Below, piece by piece: positions 27,194-34,579 of a DNA stretch of 64,000 bases. The stretch spans positions 1,878,824 to 1,942,823 of the forward strand of contig NZ_KI911559.1 of assembly GCF_000515255.1 (NCBI RefSeq), written 5' to 3'. The notes under the pieces are model-generated. The model was given only the letters and a program-made list of their open reading frames with translations. It made no database searches and was not told the DNA's origin. The DNA comes from Rhodovibrio salinarum DSM 9154. GTDB taxonomy: Bacteria > Pseudomonadota > Alphaproteobacteria > Kiloniellales > Rhodovibrionaceae. Both the position numbers and the translations under genes were made by a program. Position 1 is the first letter of the stretch; each line of letters begins with the position of its first letter.

Positions 27194-28384
27194 TTAGCCG
27201 CCCCCGCCGGTATAGACCCGGTGGTAGCGCGACCCGAGGGCCGTCAGCATTTCGTAGCCGATCGTTCCGGCCTCTTCGGCGAGCGCGTCCTGGTCGTGGC
27301 CGTCGCCGATGACATCGACGAAATCGCCTACAACCGGCGCGTTTGCGCCGAATTCGGTGACGTCCACCGTAATGGAATCCATGGAAACCCGTCCGACCAC
27401 GGGCGCGCAGCGGCCTTGCACCGCTACATGCCCACTGTTCGAGAGATGGCGCAGCAGCCCGTCGGCATAGCCGACACCAATCGTAGCGATCCGGGTCGGC
27501 CCCTGGGCGCGGAAGCTCGCACCGTAGCCAACCCCCCGTTGAGCGTCAATCTGACGGACTTGCAGGATTCGCGCTTTCAGCGTGACCACCCGCTGCATCG
27601 GGTTGGGGTGCCCGGGTGTTGGATTGACGCCGTAAAGCGCCACGCCCGGCCGGGCCAGGTTGCGATGATAGTCGGGCCCCAGGAAGATGCCCGAGGAGTT
27701 GGCAAAGCTGACCGGTGCGGCCGGCAGGCGGGCGAGCGCGGCGTCGAAGCGCTCGAGTTGCGCGGCGTTCTCTGGATGGCCGGGATCATCCGCGCTGGAC
27801 AGGTGGGTCATGATGTGGGCGAGCGCGACCTCGTCGAGCGGCGATGGGTCCGCGGCCAACCGGTCGACCTCGTCGTCCGGCAGGCCAAGGCGGCTCATCC
27901 CGCTGTCGACATGCAGGGCTGCAGCCGGGCGTACGCCCGCGGCCTTGCCGGCCGCGCGCCACCGATCGAGGTCGCCTAGGCTGTTCAGCACCGGGGTCAG
28001 GCGTGCGTCCAGCAGGTCCCGCTCGGTACCCGGCAGCGGGCCGCTCAGGACGTGGATCGCCGCGTCCGGCCAACCCGTCTCAGTCAGCACACGGCGCAGG
28101 TGCAATCCTTCATCGATCGTGGCGACGAAGAAGGTGCGCGCCCCGGCGCGCGCGAACGTCGGGGCCATGCGCTCAATGCCCAGGCCGTAGCCGTTCGCCT
28201 TGACCACGGCCGCGCATTCGGTTCCGGGCGTCAGCTGATCACACAGCCGGCGGTAGTTCCAGGCAGCGGCGTCCAGGTCGACCTGCAGGAGCGCGCAGGC
28301 ACGTCGGGCGGCCGGGTCGGCGAGCAGAGTAGCGTCGAGCCCGGTCGGATGCGGCGTCCCGCCGCTGGCTTCAGCCGATTTCAT
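27194..28384 (-). CDS. alr: Alanine racemase
   Basis: A 396-residue PLP enzyme that interconverts L- and D-alanine for peptidoglycan. The PLP lysine is in AAVVKANGYGLG and the second base tyrosine is in GVGYGASF. The N-terminus LLQVDLDAAAWNYRRL and the C-terminal GRVSMDSITVDVTEF are typical. I choose ATG 28384, giving a 14-base overlap with the dnaB 3' end; the longer frame is dnaB out of phase. Next gene mlaE begins 6 bases on. Confidence 0.96.
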   Translation of the reverse strand: MKSAEASGGTPHPTGLDATLLADPAARRACALLQVDLDAAAWNYRRLCDQLTPGTECAAVVKANGYGLGIERMAPTFARAGARTFFVATIDEGLHLRRVLTETGWPDAAIHVLSGPLPGTERDLLDARLTPVLNSLGDLDRWRAAGKAAGVRPAAALHVDSGMSRLGLPDDEVDRLAADPSPLDEVALAHIMTHLSSADDPGHPENAAQLERFDAALARLPAAPVSFANSSGIFLGPDYHRNLARPGVALYGVNPTPGHPNPMQRVVTLKARILQVRQIDAQRGVGYGASFRAQGPTRIATIGVGYADGLLRHLSNSGHVAVQGRCAPVVGRVSMDSITVDVTEFGANAPVVGDFVDVIGDGHDQDALAEEAGTIGYEMLTALGSRYHRVYTGGGG

Positions 28385-29885
28385 CAGGCGTCTGGTCTTC
28401 ACGCGCGAGGTTGCCGAATTTCGTCGTTGCGCCGTCGAAGGCGAGTTCGACCTTGCCGGTCGGGCCGTGGCGCTGCTTGGCGACGATGGCTTCCGCCTTG
28501 CCCCAAGCTTTTTCGAGCCGGTCGCGCCACTTGTCGTAGCGCTCCTGGTGCTTTTCCTCCGACTCGTCGGGGCGCTGGGTCGGTTCGGCGCGCTCCAGGT
28601 AATACTGCTCACGATAGACGAACATAACCATGTCGGCGTCCTGCTCGATCGTGCCCGATTCGCGCAGATCGGCCAGCTGCGGGCGTTTGTCCTCGCGCTG
28701 CTCGACTGCGCGCGACAGCTGCGACAGCGCGATCACGGGGATGTTCAACTCCTTGGCGATCATCTTAAGCCCACGGGTGATCTCGGAGATCTCCTGCACA
28801 CGGCTTTCCGGTCGGCTGCCGGCGGTCGGCTGCATCAGCTGGATGTAGTCGACGATGATCATGCCCAGGTCCTGCTGGCGCTTCAGTCGCCGGGCACGCG
28901 TGCGCACTTGGCCGACCGACACCGCCGGCGTGTCGTCGATATAGAAGGGCAGGGTGGAGAGTTCGTGACTCGCCTGGACAACCTGCTCGAAGGAGTCGGG
29001 GGAGAGCTTGCCACGACGGATGTCCTCACTCGGCACCATCGAGGATTCCGAGAGGATACGCGTGGCGAGCTGCTCGCTCGACATTTCCAGCGAGAAGAAG
29101 CCGACGACCGCGCCGTCCTCGCCGCCGCTGTCGCGGTGGCGCCGGGCGGCGTTGAAGCCGACGTTGGTGGCGAACGCGGTCTTGCCCATGCCCGGCCGGC
29201 CGGCGAGCACTATCAGGTCGGAGTTGTGCATGCCGCCCAGCATCTCGTCGAGGTCGACGAAGCCGGTCGGCACACCGGCGATCTGCCCCTCGCGGCGGTG
29301 GGCGCTCTCCGCCATCTCGATCGCGCCGGAGAGCGCGTGCCGGAACGACTGGAAGCCGCCTTCGGTCTGGCCGCTTTCCGATAGGTTGAACAGCTTCTGC
29401 TCGGCGACCTCGATCTGGGTGGTCGCCGGGCTGTCCAGGTCGTAATCGAACGCCTCGTTGACCACGTCCTCGCCCAGCTCGATCAGCTGGCGGCGCAGGT
29501 AGAGGTCGTGGATCGCCTTGCCGTAGTGCTCGGCGTTGATGACGGTGACGTAGGCGCTCTGCAGTTCGGCCAGGTACTGCGCGCCGCCGACGTCTTGCAG
29601 GTCGCCGTCCTGCTCGAAGACGTTCTTCAAGGTCACCGCGTTGGCCATCTGCCCGCGGTTGATCAGCTTGCCGCACGCCTCGAAGATCCGGGAATGCACG
29701 GGATCGGCGAAATGCCCGGCGTGCAGGAAGTCGGCGACCCGCTCGTAGGCTTGGTTGTTGGCCAGCACCGCGGCGAGCAGCGCCTGCTCGGCTTCGTAGT
29801 TGACCGGCGGGGCACGGTAGCCTGTCTGATCGCCGTCGCCGCCTTCCGTGCCCGGCAGGTGCGCGATGTTGCTGCTGTCATTCAT
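28371..29885 (-). CDS. dnaB: Replicative DNA helicase DnaB
   Basis: A 504-residue hexameric helicase. The N-terminal helical domain (NYEAEQALLAAVLANNQAYE) precedes the RecA fold with Walker A AGRPGMGKTAFATN and the DIRRGKL, LSQLSRAVEQR and ADMVMFVYREQYY segments. The start is ATG 29885; an in-frame GTG two codons earlier is also possible. It is the first gene of the minus-strand run to purF. In many alphaproteobacteria rplI lies upstream; here the AT-rich island takes that place. Confidence 0.98.
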   Translation of the reverse strand: MNDSSNIAHLPGTEGGDGDQTGYRAPPVNYEAEQALLAAVLANNQAYERVADFLHAGHFADPVHSRIFEACGKLINRGQMANAVTLKNVFEQDGDLQDVGGAQYLAELQSAYVTVINAEHYGKAIHDLYLRRQLIELGEDVVNEAFDYDLDSPATTQIEVAEQKLFNLSESGQTEGGFQSFRHALSGAIEMAESAHRREGQIAGVPTGFVDLDEMLGGMHNSDLIVLAGRPGMGKTAFATNVGFNAARRHRDSGGEDGAVVGFFSLEMSSEQLATRILSESSMVPSEDIRRGKLSPDSFEQVVQASHELSTLPFYIDDTPAVSVGQVRTRARRLKRQQDLGMIIVDYIQLMQPTAGSRPESRVQEISEITRGLKMIAKELNIPVIALSQLSRAVEQREDKRPQLADLRESGTIEQDADMVMFVYREQYYLERAEPTQRPDESEEKHQERYDKWRDRLEKAWGKAEAIVAKQRHGPTGKVELAFDGATTKFGNLAREDQTPDEIG

Positions 29886-29991
29886 GGCCACGAGCCTAGC
29901 AGAGTCGGGGCGCTACGCTAACGGCAAACCGGCTTGTCTTATTGCGCCACTTCGAAGCGCTGATCTTGGGAAATTTATGGCTTAAACCACA

Positions 29992-30005
29992 ACTATTGCA
30001 ATAGT
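29992..30005. repeat. 14-bp perfect palindrome in the AT-rich island
   Basis: ACTATTGCAATAGT at 29992-30005 is a perfect inverted repeat with no spacer. It lies 107 bases before the dnaB start and about 175 bases before the unknown gene, so it could serve either. Regulator unknown. Confidence 0.5.
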
Positions 30006-30056
30006 ATAAATCAAGGTATATTGTGCATAAATTGTAAGTCTGAAGGTAAAGGCCTG

Positions 30057-30075
30057 ACATAAAAGATTTTTATGT
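30057..30075. repeat. Short AT-rich hairpin
   Basis: ACATAAAA at 30057-30064 and TTTTATGT at 30068-30075 form an 8-bp perfect stem with a 3-base loop. The TTTTAT run on the plus strand means it could end transcription or be a binding site. It precedes the unknown gene by about 100 bases. Confidence 0.4.
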
Positions 30076-30080
30076 GTGAA

Positions 30081-30094
30081 TTCAGATATCTGAA
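30081..30094. repeat. Second 14-bp perfect palindrome
   Basis: TTCAGATATCTGAA at 30081-30094 is a perfect inverted repeat. It begins 5 bases after the 30057-30075 hairpin and ends 83 bases before the start codon of the unknown gene, a sensible place for an operator. Confidence 0.5.
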
Positions 30095-30177
30095 GGTCTT
30101 TGTAATAAACTCAGTAACCTTAACCGTATAAATCCGGATAAACGCCTTTCTTCCAAAAACAACTTAGCGAGGCAGGT

Positions 30178-30756
30178 ATGAAATATTCCTACGAGAGTGT
30201 GTTTACGTTAGATTCCCCGTTCGACCTTATACGTAAACTCGAGAATGAAGTATGTCGTATAAAAGATGCTGATAAGTTAAATGAATTGATTGAGCATGTC
30301 CTAAATTTTGCGCTTACGGCTAATCATATTCCGGAGTGGATATGGGCGAAAATTGAAATGGAGCCACATTCTCCTGGGGATAAGTTTGAGCGAGATGTTT
30401 GGCTTACAGATTTGGGCGGCAAGCCAGAGAATTTCGCGAGCTTGCGCAGAAACATAACGTCCTCCTGTCCAGGGATGGAATTATGTCGACAAATTTCAAA
30501 TTGTAGCAAGCATATGTCTACTTCCGTTCATAACCATCATGACGGGTTTAAGAGGTTTAATGTTATTAGGACATCGAAGTATGAGGAAACACTTGCGAAG
30601 AGACCTTTCGTAGCAGTGCTGGAGCACGATAAAGCAGAGAATTTCCGTCTAGTAGCTGAGAGCGGTTCTAGGCAGTTGGATGTGGTTAAAATCCTCTGCG
30701 AAGAGGTGTTCCCATATTGGTCGGAGAAAGGGTATCGCTTATATATCGGAGTTTAG
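30178..30756 (+). CDS. Unrecognised protein in AT-rich island
   Basis: A 192-residue soluble-looking protein with no signal peptide or membrane helix and no family that I recognise. It is rich in Lys, Glu, Asn and aromatic residues and uses AT-rich codons, unlike every neighbour, so recent transfer is likely. Six histidines, including VHNHHDGFKRF near residue 120, and cysteines at several positions could bind metal, but the spacing fits no motif I know. A GCGAGGCAGGT ribosome binding site precedes the ATG. It stands alone between dnaB and cfa, and its last codons lie in the hairpin at 30747-30785. No function is assigned. Confidence 0.7.
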   Translation: MKYSYESVFTLDSPFDLIRKLENEVCRIKDADKLNELIEHVLNFALTANHIPEWIWAKIEMEPHSPGDKFERDVWLTDLGGKPENFASLRRNITSSCPGMELCRQISNCSKHMSTSVHNHHDGFKRFNVIRTSKYEETLAKRPFVAVLEHDKAENFRLVAESGSRQLDVVKILCEEVFPYWSEKGYRLYIGV

Positions 30757-30785
30757 GCCGCCAAAAGTCACCGGCCTAAACTCCG
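30747..30785. terminator. Hairpin between convergent unknown gene and cfa
   Basis: A perfect 14-bp inverted repeat, CGGAGTTTAGGCCG at 30747-30760 and its complement at 30772-30785, with an 11-base loop. The left arm contains the stop codon of the 192-aa gene. It lies 26 bases beyond the cfa stop. It can fold in transcripts from both strands, so it probably ends both convergent genes, although no long T-run follows. Confidence 0.65.
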
Positions 30786-30810
30786 CCATAGAATTGAAGA
30801 TATTGACGTT

Positions 30811-32046
30811 TTACTCCGCCGCGGCGCTTTGGCGGCCGTCCATCTGGGCGCGTTCCCAATCGGTAATGTAGTCGCGGGTCAGGGGGACGGCATCCTGCTG
30901 GCGGGTGAGTTGCATCTGGAAGACCATTTGCCCCATCTCCCGGAACGAGAGTTCGCAGCCGATCAGATAAAACTCCCACATCCGGCAGAAACGTTCGTCG
31001 TAGAGTTCGCGCACCCGATCGCGGTTGGCCTGGAAACGGTCATACCAGCGTCTGATGGTTTCGGCGTAGTGCAGGCGCAGAATCTCGACGTCGGTGACCC
31101 AAAGATTGCGGCGTTCGATCACGCCCAGCGTTTCCGATAGGGCGGGGGTGTAGCCGCCAGGGAAGATGTACTTTCGTAACCAGGCGTTGGTGGAGCCGGG
31201 CGGACTCATCCGGCCGATCGAATGCAGCAGCGCCACCCCATCGTCCGCCAGCAAGTCGTGTATTTTCTGGAAGAACTCGTGGTAGTGGCGGGTGCCGACG
31301 TGCTCGAACATGCCCACCGAGACGATCCGATCGTAGCGGCCGGTCAGGTTGCGATAGTCCTGCAATTGGAACTGTACCTGCTCGTCCAGGCCGGCGTCCT
31401 TGGCCCGCCGACGGCTTTTCTTGATCTGCTCTTCCGACAGGGTGACGCCGGTGACGTTCGCGCCGGCTTCCTGGGCCAGGTACATGCCGAGCCCGCCCCA
31501 GCCGGAGCCGATGTCCAGCACTTCCAGGCCCGGGCGGTCGAGCAGCAGCTTGGCGGCGATGTGCCGCTTCTTGTTCTGCTGCGCCTGCTCGATCGTTTCG
31601 CCCTGGGGATCGTAGAAGTAGGCACAGGAGTACTGCCAGTCGTCGTCCAGGAACAGGTCGTACAGTTCGCCCGACAGGTCGTAGTGGTGGGCGACGTTCT
31701 TCCGCGCCCGGCCGACCGGATTGTAGTACAGGAGCGGGCGGAGCAGGGCGCCGGCGCGTTCGAACACGCCCCACAGCGGGTGGTTCTCCAGCCGGAGTAC
31801 GTTGCGCCCGCAGATGTAGAGGAAATCGTAAAGTGTCCCTTCCTCGATCACCAAGCGGCCGTCCATGTAGGCTTCGCCCAGGTAGAGCTTGGGGTGGGCG
31901 CCAATCTTGAACTCTGTCTTGCGGTCTGTGACTCGGACCGTGACTGCAGGATCGCCTTGACCGAACGTAAAACGCTGGCCCTGGGCGTCGATCAGCGTTA
32001 GGCGCCCCTCCCGGATAATTTGCCGGAACAGAGTTGCGGCAAGCAT
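30811..32046 (-). CDS. cfa: Cyclopropane-fatty-acyl-phospholipid synthase
   Basis: A 411-residue SAM-dependent enzyme that adds a methylene bridge to unsaturated acyl chains of membrane phospholipids. The SAM motif is LEVLDIGSGWGGLGMYLA. Further markers are NKKRHIAAKL, SVGMFEHVGTRHYHEFF and KYIFPGGYTPAL. The ATG at 32046 is chosen over an earlier in-frame ATG because GGAGGG lies about 12 bases upstream and it gives the family-like start MLAATLFRQIIREG. It converges with the unknown AT-rich gene. Confidence 0.95.
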   Translation of the reverse strand: MLAATLFRQIIREGRLTLIDAQGQRFTFGQGDPAVTVRVTDRKTEFKIGAHPKLYLGEAYMDGRLVIEEGTLYDFLYICGRNVLRLENHPLWGVFERAGALLRPLLYYNPVGRARKNVAHHYDLSGELYDLFLDDDWQYSCAYFYDPQGETIEQAQQNKKRHIAAKLLLDRPGLEVLDIGSGWGGLGMYLAQEAGANVTGVTLSEEQIKKSRRRAKDAGLDEQVQFQLQDYRNLTGRYDRIVSVGMFEHVGTRHYHEFFQKIHDLLADDGVALLHSIGRMSPPGSTNAWLRKYIFPGGYTPALSETLGVIERRNLWVTDVEILRLHYAETIRRWYDRFQANRDRVRELYDERFCRMWEFYLIGCELSFREMGQMVFQMQLTRQQDAVPLTRDYITDWERAQMDGRQSAAAE

Positions 32047-32291
32047 AGTGTCAGGCCCTCCGCTGCTATCTGTTTCGCCGCGTAACTGTCTATAGTGGCG
32101 GCTACCGGCGAACATGTTATCAAATCTCAACTCTCCTTGAACTCTAGAAGCTGTCCAGGGGGCCGTCCTTAACCCATGAAAGTCGTCGGTGAATCGGCAG
32201 TGTTGGTGTTTAATGTTTTAAGGGTGATGCTTGAAACATCAAGATAGCATGTATACCCTGTAACGCTCTGATTTGCTTTGAAGGATCACGA

Positions 32292-32591
32292 ATGCTCACG
32301 GCGGCCCAACTCCGCGCGGCTCGGGCGTTGCTCGGACTCGACCAGAAGACCTTGGCCGAGCGGGCTGGTGTGTCCGTGCCCACGATCCAGAGGATGGAAG
32401 CCAGCCCAGGCAACGTCCGTGGCGTGGTCGAGAGCCTGACTCGGGTGGTGCAGGCGCTCGAGGCGGCGGGAGTCGAGCTGATCGGAGAAGGAACGGAGAG
32501 CCGCGGTCACGGGCGCGGGGTTCGCCTGAAGGCCTCGGCAGGGCCATCGGGGAGCGCACCCGTGCCGGGAGACAAGTCGGACCACGGCTGA
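32292..32591 (+). CDS. Small XRE-family DNA-binding regulator
   Basis: A 99-residue protein with one Cro/C1-type helix-turn-helix over residues 4-65 (LRAARALLGLDQKTLAERAG, SVPTIQRMEA). The C-terminal 35 residues are Gly/Arg/Ser-rich and look disordered. The GAAGGA ribosome binding site precedes the ATG. It lies about 108 bases before the SulP gene on the same strand; such a small XRE gene next to a SulP transporter suggests local control, which is inference. The upstream gap has a CTTGA/TCAAG dyad that may be its operator. Confidence 0.88.
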   Translation: MLTAAQLRAARALLGLDQKTLAERAGVSVPTIQRMEASPGNVRGVVESLTRVVQALEAAGVELIGEGTESRGHGRGVRLKASAGPSGSAPVPGDKSDHG

Positions 32592-32699
32592 TCTCCGTCG
32601 CCGTGCAGGCGCTGCCTGTGTCGTTTTTTGAAGATAGAGCCCAGCGATGGCGACCGTCTGGCCCGGCCGGCGATCCCGCCGGGTCAGAAGGAGTGTGCC

Positions 32700-34442
32700 T
32701 TGCCGAGCAGGACCGATCCTGTCACTCGCACCGCCGCCACATCTGGTGCTGCGGGCTTCGTCGAGTTGTTCACGCCGAAGCTGGTCACCGTTCTGCGGGA
32801 GAGCTACGACTTCAGGAAGTTGCGGGGCGACGCGCTGGCTGGTCTGACCGTCGCGATCGTCGCGCTGCCGTTGTCGATGGCGATTGCGATTGCTTCCGGT
32901 GCCAGTCCGGCGCAGGGGCTCTATACCGCGATCGTGGGCGGGTTTCTGGTGTCGCTGCTGGGCGGCAGCCGTTTCCAGATCGGCGGGCCGGCGGGCGCTT
33001 TTATCGTGCTGGTTGCTGCCACGGTGCAGGCGCACGGGCCGGATGGACTGATCCTGGCGACGCTGCTTTCCGGGGCGATGCTGGCGGTCGTCGGGCTGTT
33101 GCGTCTGGGGACCTACGTGAAGTTCATCCCCTATCCGGTGACGGTCGGCTTCACCGCCGGTATCGCGATCATCATCTTTGCCAGCCAGCTTCGCGCCCTG
33201 CTGGGCCTGCAGCTCGACGGGCCGGAGCCGGGCCCGTTTCTGGAAAAGCTGCTAGTGCTTTGGGACGCGTTGCCGACGGCAGACCCGGCGACAATCGGGC
33301 TCGCGCTTGCGACGATCCTGGCGATTGCCGGGTTGAAGCGTCTGCGCCCGCACTGGCCGGGGATGTTGCTGGCGATCGCTGGTACGGCGGCGGCGAGCGC
33401 ACTGCTGGATCTGCCGGTCGCGACCATCGGCAGCCGCTTTGGTGGTATTCCAAGCAGCCTCCCGATGCCGGCACTGCCCGACGCAACGCTCGACAAGGTG
33501 CTGGCGGTGCTGCCGAACGCGCTCGCCTTCACGCTTCTGGGCGCGATCGAATCGCTGCTCTCGGCCGTGGTGGCCGACGGCATGACCGGGCGGCGCCACC
33601 GCTCGAATTGCGAACTGGTTGCCCAGGGCGTGGCCAACGTCGGCTCGGCACTGTTCGGCGGCATTTGCGTCACCGGTACGATCGCGCGCACCGCGACCAA
33701 CGTGCGCGCCGGCGCGCACGGTCCGGTGGCGGGCATGCTGCACGCGCTGTTTCTGCTCGCCTTCGTTTTGGTGGCGGCCCCGCTGGCCAGCTACATCCCG
33801 CTCGCCAGCCTTGCCGGGGTGCTGGCCGTGGTCGCCTGGAACATGATCGAGCGCGATGCGATCGCGAGCCTGTTGACCGCCTCGCGCGGGGGCGCGGCGA
33901 TCCTGCTTGCGACCCTACTGCTGACCGTTTTCCGGGACCTCAGCGAGGCGATCGTGGTTGGCGTGGCGATGGGATCGCTGCTGTTCATCCACCGCATGTC
34001 AGAGACCACGGCGGTACATAGTCACACGCCGTTCGTCCGAGAGGACCGCGCCGACGACGATTACGGGCCGGCCGGCCGCACGCCCTATGATGGGCATAAT
34101 GCGACAGACCCGGACATCGTGGTCTACCGGATCTCCGGCGCTTTCTTTTTCGGCGCGGCAGCCTCGATCGGCTCGGTGCTGGAGCGGATCGCCGACACCC
34201 ACCGCCTGCTTGTGGTCGACTTCGCGGCCGTGCCGTTCCTGGATTCCACCGCGGCGAATACGATCCACGGCCTCGCCCAGAAGGCGCGCCGGCGCGGCAT
34301 CTCGGTGGTCCTGACCGGAACCACGCGAGAACAGCGCCGGGAGCTGTTCCAGCACGGCGTGCGGCCGCCGCTGGTTGGCTACGCGGCGCGGCTGGAGAGC
34401 GCACTACCGCGGTTGCGCCGCCGCCTGGCCGCTGCGGACTGA
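32700..34442 (+). CDS. SulP-family anion transporter with STAS domain
   Basis: A 580-residue transporter with about 10-12 membrane helices and a cytoplasmic STAS domain at about residues 465-575. The SulP core is DALAGLTVAIVALPLSMAIA and GGSRFQIGGPAGAFIVLV. The STAS domain has ISGAFFFGAAASIG and VVDFAAVPFLDSTAA. It probably moves sulfate, bicarbonate or another anion with Na+ or H+. The TTG start at 32700 is favoured because AGAAGGAG at 32686-32693 sits 6 bases before it; an earlier TTG at 32628 has no such site. Substrate not certain. Confidence 0.9.
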   Translation: MPSRTDPVTRTAATSGAAGFVELFTPKLVTVLRESYDFRKLRGDALAGLTVAIVALPLSMAIAIASGASPAQGLYTAIVGGFLVSLLGGSRFQIGGPAGAFIVLVAATVQAHGPDGLILATLLSGAMLAVVGLLRLGTYVKFIPYPVTVGFTAGIAIIIFASQLRALLGLQLDGPEPGPFLEKLLVLWDALPTADPATIGLALATILAIAGLKRLRPHWPGMLLAIAGTAAASALLDLPVATIGSRFGGIPSSLPMPALPDATLDKVLAVLPNALAFTLLGAIESLLSAVVADGMTGRRHRSNCELVAQGVANVGSALFGGICVTGTIARTATNVRAGAHGPVAGMLHALFLLAFVLVAAPLASYIPLASLAGVLAVVAWNMIERDAIASLLTASRGGAAILLATLLLTVFRDLSEAIVVGVAMGSLLFIHRMSETTAVHSHTPFVREDRADDDYGPAGRTPYDGHNATDPDIVVYRISGAFFFGAAASIGSVLERIADTHRLLVVDFAAVPFLDSTAANTIHGLAQKARRRGISVVLTGTTREQRRELFQHGVRPPLVGYAARLESALPRLRRRLAAAD

Positions 34443-34457
34443 GGGCCGCAACGCATA

Positions 34458-34495
34458 CGCCCCCGGAAAGCATGAGCCTTCCAGGGGCGTTATTG
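34458..34495. terminator. Probable bidirectional terminator between sulP and lon
   Basis: A 14-base stem with two mismatches (34458-34471 against 34476-34489, 4-base loop), followed by GTTATT on the plus strand. It lies 16 bases past the SulP stop and between two convergent genes, so it may stop both transcripts. Confidence 0.6.
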
Positions 34496-34579
34496 ATGGG
34501 TTTGGGGCGATGGCAAGCGGTCGCCCGAGTGTGGGCTGCTTGCCACCGACCGGCCATCACCACGTCATGCGAAAACGCA

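Noticed and set aside
29886-30785. Phage or insertion-sequence remnant
   Set aside because: AT-rich and probably transferred, but no transposase, integrase, terminal repeats or target duplication was seen.
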